Origin: an uncultured Propionimicrobium sp.
GTDB lineage: Bacteria > Actinomycetota > Actinomycetes > Propionibacteriales > Propionibacteriaceae
Assembly: GCA_946221385.1 (NCBI GenBank)
Contig: CAMIGX010000017.1
Coordinates: 1-19,690, forward strand
Direction of reading: 5' to 3'
DNA length: 19,690 bases
Positions 15,332-19,690 of the stretch are shown here, piece after piece. The notes beneath the pieces are model-generated. The model saw only the letters and a program-made list of their open reading frames with translations. It did no database searches and had not been told where the DNA came from. Numbering within the stretch: position 1 is the first letter of the stretch; each line of letters starts with the position of its first letter. A program made the translations under genes and the position numbers.

Positions 15332-16536
15332 TCGATCTCCCTACCCAGCGGAACCGTGCCAATCAGCGCGGGCACCTGATCGCCGCCTGCTGGGGCGAAA
15401 CGCACGGTGCCTTTGAGCTGTTCCTCGAGCAATTCCATCGAGCTTTCAGCCTGCTCGGCTGACGGTGCGGCGACGCGCACGCCACCGGCTAGTCGACTGG
15501 ACGAATCGAGGGTATAAGAGGTGACGCCGAAGATGATCGGGGCGCTGTTGAGCGCGTCCAAGACGGCTTGGAAGCCTGACGACCCCGATTCGCCCCAGTT
15601 GGAAATTTGCCGGCCGCAGTGGAAGAAATCGTCACACTGCCAGTGATTCCAACCTTCAGCGGTGCGCAATGCCCCGTCGTCAAAAGTCGTCTGATCGGCG
15701 ATCGCGCCCGAGGTCAGCGCGAGCACGTCGTAGATTTCGCGGGCGGTCAGCTCGCGGGTCGAAATGCCTTGTCGCTTCAGCGCTGATTGCACCCGGTGCA
15801 GACCAAAACGCAAGGTCGCGTAGACGCCTTCATTGGACGCGCCGCGACTCGCGACGGCCTCAAGACATAGCCGCGGATCTAGCCGCACGCCGATCCAGGT
15901 ACGGCGCACTGACGGCGGCACCTGCGCGCCGGCGATCTGCCGATAGGACTCGACGGCGGGGGTGTTGGGCAACAGCATCATGGTCGCTGGCGCTGGAGCG
16001 GTGTAGGTGATGACCTGCAAGGCGGCGAAAACAATGTCGTCTTGCACCGTCAGACCAGACAGCGCGTCCAAGTCGATGGTGTCTTGCGCATCACCGACGA
16101 GATTGTCGTCAGAAAGCAGGCCGAGCAGCGCAGTCCAAGAGTTTCCGTCGGTGATGACGCCGACGTCATCGCCGCGGGCTGAACGAGTCTGGTTTACGGT
16201 CAAACCGGGCACCCATTCACCCAGTGGCTCGAGATCGGCGGGCAACGAGCCGGCTGATTCACGACGTCGGTTGCGTCGCGAGTAGCTCATTCGTCGCGAG
16301 ACGCGCTCGGCCAGGGTCATCCGTCCGAATGGAATGCCCCAAATCAACGCGATGATCAGCGATAGACCGATCAAGACATAGCCCAGCACCGGTTGATTGG
16401 CCAAGGTGATCAGCACGATGCCGAATCCGATCGCGACGACCAGCGTCTCCCAGAACAATCCGACGCGAATCCAGTGCCGTAACGCCGTCAACCGCTGCGC
16501 ACCGGCGACTCCGCCGGCACTCGTTGCTCGGGCCAC
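15328..16536 (-). CDS. eccE: Type VII secretion protein EccE
   Basis: A 402-aa protein with two adjacent N-terminal transmembrane helices (~28-46 and 49-68) and a long soluble domain, the EccE layout. In the family EccE sits at the periphery of the ESX inner-membrane complex. A basic segment (SRRMSYSRRNRRR, ~80-92) follows the helices. The middle domain contains GVITDGNSWTALLGLL and a Trp-rich WNHWQCDDFFHCGRQ stretch. The frame is open to 16620. I chose the GTG at 16536 because GGAGGAG lies just upstream (cctcc at 16541-16545 on the plus strand) and the extra N-terminal residues look unrelated. Assignment rests on topology, length and context more than on a diagnostic motif. It overlaps the next gene by four bases and diverges from eccB. 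Confidence 0.82.
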   Translation of the reverse strand: MARATSAGGVAGAQRLTALRHWIRVGLFWETLVVAIGFGIVLITLANQPVLGYVLIGLSLIIALIWGIPFGRMTLAERVSRRMSYSRRNRRRESAGSLPADLEPLGEWVPGLTVNQTRSARGDDVGVITDGNSWTALLGLLSDDNLVGDAQDTIDLDALSGLTVQDDIVFAALQVITYTAPAPATMMLLPNTPAVESYRQIAGAQVPPSVRRTWIGVRLDPRLCLEAVASRGASNEGVYATLRFGLHRVQSALKRQGISTRELTAREIYDVLALTSGAIADQTTFDDGALRTAEGWNHWQCDDFFHCGRQISNWGESGSSGFQAVLDALNSAPIIFGVTSYTLDSSSRLAGGVRVAAPSAEQAESSMELLEEQLKGTVRFAPAGGDQVPALIGTVPLGREIE

Positions 16537-16806
16537 CGCTCCTCCAAACCTCGACCTAGCTGACAGATGGCTGATAGGCAAGCCAAAAGTACAGGTCTGA
16601 CTCTGCCACGAGGCTGCCATCCTTGCCCATGATCCAGCAAGACAGCCGGTTGGCGGCTAGGCGACATTTCGATGAACCTTCAGTGCACAAGCCCGCTTTT
16701 ATAGAACTGCTATTTCACTGCAGGGTCGATTTGGGCGACACTGACCTAGTAAACCCCGTTGGCCTGCCCGAATTTCGACAGGCAGCACCCCAGGAGGCCG
16801 GCTGCA
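16537..16806. promoter_or_regulatory. Divergent eccE/eccB intergenic region
   Basis: These 270 bases carry the 5' signals of eccE (-) and eccB (+). Visible are the eccE Shine-Dalgarno (complement of 16539-16545) and the eccB Shine-Dalgarno AGGAGG at 16792-16797. The AT-richer patch around 16695-16715 (TTTTATAGAACTG, with TATAGA) is the best place for an eccB -10 box, but no matching -35 is clear. No other gene is visible. Confidence 0.35.
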
Positions 16807-18291
16807 ATGGCGACAAGCCGCAAAGACCTGCTCAAGGCGCAATCGTTCACGACCCAACGCCTAGTGAATGCATTCGTCGACCGCGACCCTGATCAGCCCA
16901 GCAGCCCGCTGCGGCGCATGTATACCGCGACCTTCGTCGGCGTGCTGATCGGCATCATCTTGGTCGCCGGCAATGCGATCTTCGGATTGATTCGGCCCGG
17001 CAACTCGAATGCCTGGCGCGAAAAGCAGGGCGTCATCCAAGACATCAACTCTGGCGCGCTATTCATCTACATTCCCGATCAGGGCAAGGATGGCGACGGG
17101 CTGCTGCTGCCGATGGCCGATATCGCCTCGGCTCGCTTGGCCGCCGGTACGACGACCGTCACGACGGTCAAGACCAAGAAATTGCAGGGCATCCAGCAGG
17201 ACTACATGCGCGGCATCCCAGACGCTCCCCGTCAGCTCCCCGCCGCCGCAGAGATCAAGCCCTATCCGTTGCGGCTGTGCGCCTCACCGACTGATACCGC
17301 CGGTCAACGCTATTTGACGATGGAAGTCGGCCAGGGATTGACCCATACCGCCGACGAGGACGTCTCGATCGTCGTCAAAGCCAATGACTTGGAGTCCTAT
17401 CTGTTGATGGACGGCGTCTATCACAAGCTGTGGCGCGACGGGACGTCATCGGTCATCGAGCTGGACTTGCCGGTAGTGACCTCAGCTGAAACTCGCCGCG
17501 GCATCGACTATTGGCTGGCTGCCCAGCCAGTCGGTGAGCCGATCGAACCCTTCCACCTGGAGAATTTCGGAGGCGTGCCGTCGATGAACCGTGCCCAACC
17601 CGACCTGCTGATTGGACACGTCGCGATGGTCCGTGCCACCGACATCAACGAGGCGCAATATTTCATTCAGACCGCTGACGGTCTGGCTCGCACTACCTAT
17701 CTGAATATGCAGACCGAGTTGGCCGCCAATACTCGGCAGCGCTATCCAGTGCCGATTGACGCAGCTACGGCGGCGTCCAACATGAGCCCTTCGATGCCCG
17801 AGCTGCGCACCCCAGGGGTTCGTTTCGGTCCGCCCACCGCACCCAAGGACGCGACCGTCGGCCCCAACGACGCGCTGTGCGCCACCTACGCCGATCCAGC
17901 GACGGTCGGACGCCGCACCACGCCGATCATCACGCTGGGCGATCCCGTCCCCGAGCTGCCGGCTGGCATCAGCAAGCGGCCGCCGGCGGTCGGCTACGTC
18001 GATTACATGCTGGTCGCTCCGCTGCGTGGTGCTCTGCTGGAAAACATGACTGGCACCCCGGGCATGGAGGGTGATTCGTCCAGTTGGTTGGTCTTGGGGG
18101 ATCGCCGTTACGGAATTCCGACGCTGGCCGATCGCGAAGCATTGGGTTATCCGCCGCCCAACAAGAAGGGTGGCGCGACGGTAGTTCAGGTGCCTGGCAT
18201 GTTCATCCGATTGATCCCAGATGGGCTGGGTGAGGGCAGGCAATTGAACCAAGAATCCATCGAACCACCCCTACCACCACTGCCTAAGTAG
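16807..18291 (+). CDS. eccB: Type VII secretion protein EccB
   Basis: A 494-aa single-pass membrane protein. The N-terminus ATSRKDLLKAQSFTTQRLVN is the typical cytoplasmic start of EccB. A transmembrane helix follows (~39-62), and the rest is the large extracytoplasmic repeat-and-core domain. C158 (LRLCASP) and C358 (DALCATY) correspond to the conserved cysteine pair that forms a disulfide in mycobacterial EccB. Late motifs include GYVDYMLVAPLRGALL, SSWLVLGDRRYGIPT and ALGYPP. The C-terminus is Pro-rich. ATG 16807 has AGGAGG nine bases upstream and is preferred over the in-frame upstream start at 16759. EccB organises the periplasmic face of the ESX complex with EccC, EccD and MycP. The WXG100-type genes follow 183 bases downstream. 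Confidence 0.95.
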   Translation: MATSRKDLLKAQSFTTQRLVNAFVDRDPDQPSSPLRRMYTATFVGVLIGIILVAGNAIFGLIRPGNSNAWREKQGVIQDINSGALFIYIPDQGKDGDGLLLPMADIASARLAAGTTTVTTVKTKKLQGIQQDYMRGIPDAPRQLPAAAEIKPYPLRLCASPTDTAGQRYLTMEVGQGLTHTADEDVSIVVKANDLESYLLMDGVYHKLWRDGTSSVIELDLPVVTSAETRRGIDYWLAAQPVGEPIEPFHLENFGGVPSMNRAQPDLLIGHVAMVRATDINEAQYFIQTADGLARTTYLNMQTELAANTRQRYPVPIDAATAASNMSPSMPELRTPGVRFGPPTAPKDATVGPNDALCATYADPATVGRRTTPIITLGDPVPELPAGISKRPPAVGYVDYMLVAPLRGALLENMTGTPGMEGDSSSWLVLGDRRYGIPTLADREALGYPPPNKKGGATVVQVPGMFIRLIPDGLGEGRQLNQESIEPPLPPLPK

Positions 18292-18474
18292 TACTCAGAT
18301 TTAGGCTTCTGACTAGGGGAAATGCAAATAAGTACTGATTATCCCGGCGACTTGACCCCCTGACTGCCTAGTGTTGTCAGTGCCAAAGGAAAACGGCATC
18401 CGAATCCTCGGATTCCTACCAAGCCACCCCGATCGGCTAACCCACGGGCGGTCGGAAAGACAGAGGAGCCAAAA
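18292..18474 (+). promoter_or_regulatory. Leader region of the WXG100 pair
   Basis: These 183 bases separate eccB from the first WXG100-type gene. TTGACC at 18352-18357 is a possible -35, with no convincing -10 at 17 bp. ATCCGA (18398-18403) and TCGGAT (18408-18413) form a 6-bp stem with a tetraloop, overlapping a second dyad GAATCC-TC-GGATTC (18402-18415). A strong Shine-Dalgarno AGGAG (18464-18468) lies six bases from the ATG. A separate promoter and a structured 5' UTR for the abundant secreted pair are plausible, not proven. Confidence 0.35.
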
Positions 18475-18795
18475 ATGGCCGATAACAGCCAAAAGTTTAC
18501 AATTGAGGAAATGGACCGCGGCCGCGCTTACATCGAAGAGTCGCAGCCCAAGTTCGCCAGCAACCGCACTCAGTTCGAGCAGACCACCATGGACCTGCTG
18601 ACGACCTGGCGTTCCCCGGCCGCCCAGGCTTACAAGGGCGCCAGCGACGACTTCTGCGCTCAGATGAAGCGCACCGAGGACGACCTCGAAGAGCTGAAGC
18701 AGCGTCTGATCCAGACCATCAACCAGTTGCGCGGCAACGTTGAAGAGACCCAGCAGCAGGCCAGCAGCATCGCCTCCTTGCTGAACGCGATGTGA
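18475..18795 (+). CDS. WXG100-family (ESAT-6/CFP-10-like) secreted protein, first of pair
   Basis: A 106-aa all-helical protein of WXG100 size and hairpin layout: helix 1 (~10-42), turn TTWRSPAAQAY, helix 2 (~50-100). The turn Trp is W45, but the motif reads W-R-S rather than W-x-G. The C-terminal helix is Gln/Glu-rich and has no YxxxD/E secretion signal. A single Cys (C61) lies in helix 2. AGGAG precedes ATG 18475 by six bases, indicating high expression. It should form a heterodimer with the partner 50 bases downstream, by analogy with EsxB-EsxA. Placement beside the EccB-E/MycP genes supports it being a substrate of this system. Confidence 0.88.
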   Translation: MADNSQKFTIEEMDRGRAYIEESQPKFASNRTQFEQTTMDLLTTWRSPAAQAYKGASDDFCAQMKRTEDDLEELKQRLIQTINQLRGNVEETQQQASSIASLLNAM

Positions 18796-18845
18796 TTGTC
18801 CCCTTCCGACTAATTTCAACGACTTAATCAACAAGGAGCATTGAT

Positions 18846-19136
18846 ATGACTGGCCAGATCACCTACGGCGAAGCCGGCATGGCTACCGCCATCAGCAGCA
18901 TCCAGAACACCTTCAAGCAGTACACCTCCAACCTGGACGAGGTCATGGGTCGCCTGGACACCTCGATGCAGAACTGGGAAGCTTCCCCGCGTGAACTGTA
19001 CGAGGGCAAGCGCGCCGCTTGGCTGCAGCAGGCCAACGACCGCGCTCAGAAGCTGTCGGCTCTGCCCGGCCAGCTGCAGCAGATCGCTGACACCTACGCG
19101 GCCACCAACCGCTCGGTCACCGCGACCTGGAGCTGA
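18846..19136 (+). CDS. WXG100-family (ESAT-6-like) secreted protein, second of pair
   Basis: A 96-aa helix-turn-helix protein. The turn contains NWEASPRELYEGKRAAW, so the motif is W44-E-A instead of W-x-G, but the conserved Y52 and W59 positions that follow are kept. Near the C-terminus, ADTYAATNRSVTATW has the Y84-x-x-x layout of the general T7SS signal (YxxxD/E), with Asn88 in place of the acidic residue. AAGGAG (18833-18838) lies seven bases before ATG 18846, and the gene follows the first partner by 50 bases, so they are one operon. A strong terminator follows. It is presumably exported as a folded dimer through EccC recognition. Confidence 0.9.
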   Translation: MTGQITYGEAGMATAISSIQNTFKQYTSNLDEVMGRLDTSMQNWEASPRELYEGKRAAWLQQANDRAQKLSALPGQLQQIADTYAATNRSVTATWS

Positions 19137-19164
19137 TCGCTGACGCAACCACAAGTTGCCTGAT

Positions 19165-19200
19165 AGGGGTCCCGCCTAGCGCGGGGCCCCTTTCCTTTCT
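19165..19200 (+). terminator. Rho-independent terminator of the WXG100 operon
   Basis: AGGGGTCCCGC (19165-19175) pairs with GCGGGGCCCCT (19181-19191) in an 11-bp stem with one T-G wobble and a five-base loop, followed by TTCCTTTCT. It lies 28 bases after the second WXG100 stop. Confidence 0.88.
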
Positions 19201-19397
19201 GCGGCTGTCCCCTCGACGAAACTGGCTAGCGTCCGGCGAATTAGGAACCCTCGCGAGCTAGGCGTCTTTAGACTGGATCGCCCCGCGACATTAACCGACA
19301 ACCAATTGGCAACCGCTGACCCGCTGAGCTAGGAATTCCGCGACGAGCCATTTAGGCTTCTCGTGCCCGTAACACGGACCTGAGTAGGATCTTCCCT

Positions 19398-19690
19398 ATG
19401 CGACTCGAACCTGTGCGCCTTGAATCTGCGCATCTTGAACACCGAGCCGAATCCCAGACTTTGACCCAGCCAGAAGAGCGACTGGGGCGTTCGTCATTGG
19501 AAAGAACTCGCGGCGCACGGCTCAAGGCCGCATTCGGCGGCTTGCTTTCGTTGACGTTGATCGCGACCGGCTGCTCGGCGTCAGTCGGTGCGTCTGAAGA
19601 CGAACAAGACCAGCTGGCTTCCGCGTCGGTGGCTGCGACAGTCGAGCCGACCAACACCCCTGAATTGACGCCCACCCCGCAGCCAGCACC
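19398..19690 (+). CDS. Probable lipoprotein, 5' part only (runs off the window)
   Basis: An open frame of 97 codons is cut by the window end. A charged N-terminus with the repetitive RLEPVRLESAHLEH is followed by RTRGARLKAAFGGLL, a hydrophobic stretch SLTLIA and TGC. That is a lipoprotein signal peptide with a lipobox (A-T-G-C) at about residue 59. The mature part starts SASVGASEDEQDQ and moves into a Thr/Pro/Glu-rich linker (EPTNTPELTPTPQPAP), typical of surface lipoproteins. AGGA (19386-19389) precedes ATG 19398. The long N-region suggests a later start such as TTG 19497 is possible. The functional domain lies beyond the window, so no role can be assigned. It follows the WXG100 terminator and has its own 5' region. 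Confidence 0.7.
   Translation, partial: MRLEPVRLESAHLEHRAESQTLTQPEERLGRSSLERTRGARLKAAFGGLLSLTLIATGCSASVGASEDEQDQLASASVAATVEPTNTPELTPTPQPA

Noticed and set aside
16537..16620. N-terminal extension of EccE to the first in-frame ATG
   Set aside because: A GTG at 16536 has a near-consensus Shine-Dalgarno, and the extra 28 residues do not resemble an EccE N-terminus.

Overview
The window is GC-rich chromosomal DNA from an actinobacterium. It carries a compact type VII (ESX) secretion locus with the actinobacterial component set: mycosin, a single-chain three-ATPase EccC, an 11-helix EccD, EccE, EccB and two small WXG100-type proteins. GTG/TTG starts and the pheA-serS neighbourhood also fit. There are no PE/PPE, EspG or EccA genes, so it looks non-mycobacterial. 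I cannot name a genus from sequence alone.

Left part (1-7104): housekeeping and accessory genes. These are a Cof-type HAD phosphatase (+), a beta-CASP metallo-beta-lactamase ribonuclease-like protein (-), a decayed vapBC toxin-antitoxin relic (+), and a nagA-serS pair (+, 4-nt gap). A gene-free, repeat-rich stretch of about 970 bases follows, then pheA (-). The gene-free stretch holds four tandem 37-nt units, an imperfect 84-nt duplication, a nested inverted repeat, and a three-copy repeat of about 51 nt that includes the 3' end of pheA.

Right part (7149-19690): the ESX locus, with gene blocks that alternate strand. mycP (+) converges on eccC (-) across a terminator hairpin. eccC diverges from eccD (+), which ends in a strong terminator. 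eccE (-) is coupled by an ATGA overlap to an unnamed 237-aa gene. eccE diverges from eccB (+). Two WXG100-type genes follow, each with a good Shine-Dalgarno and with a strong shared terminator. The window ends inside a probable lipoprotein gene.

By family knowledge, EccB, EccC, EccD and EccE form the inner-membrane complex, EccC is the motor that engages the WXG100 dimer, and MycP is the membrane-anchored protease that stabilises the complex. The most unusual items are the 237-aa protein, which reads like a P-loop-less EccC ATPase domain; WXG100 partners that lack both the WXG glycine and a canonical YxxxD/E tail; and the vapBC relic.
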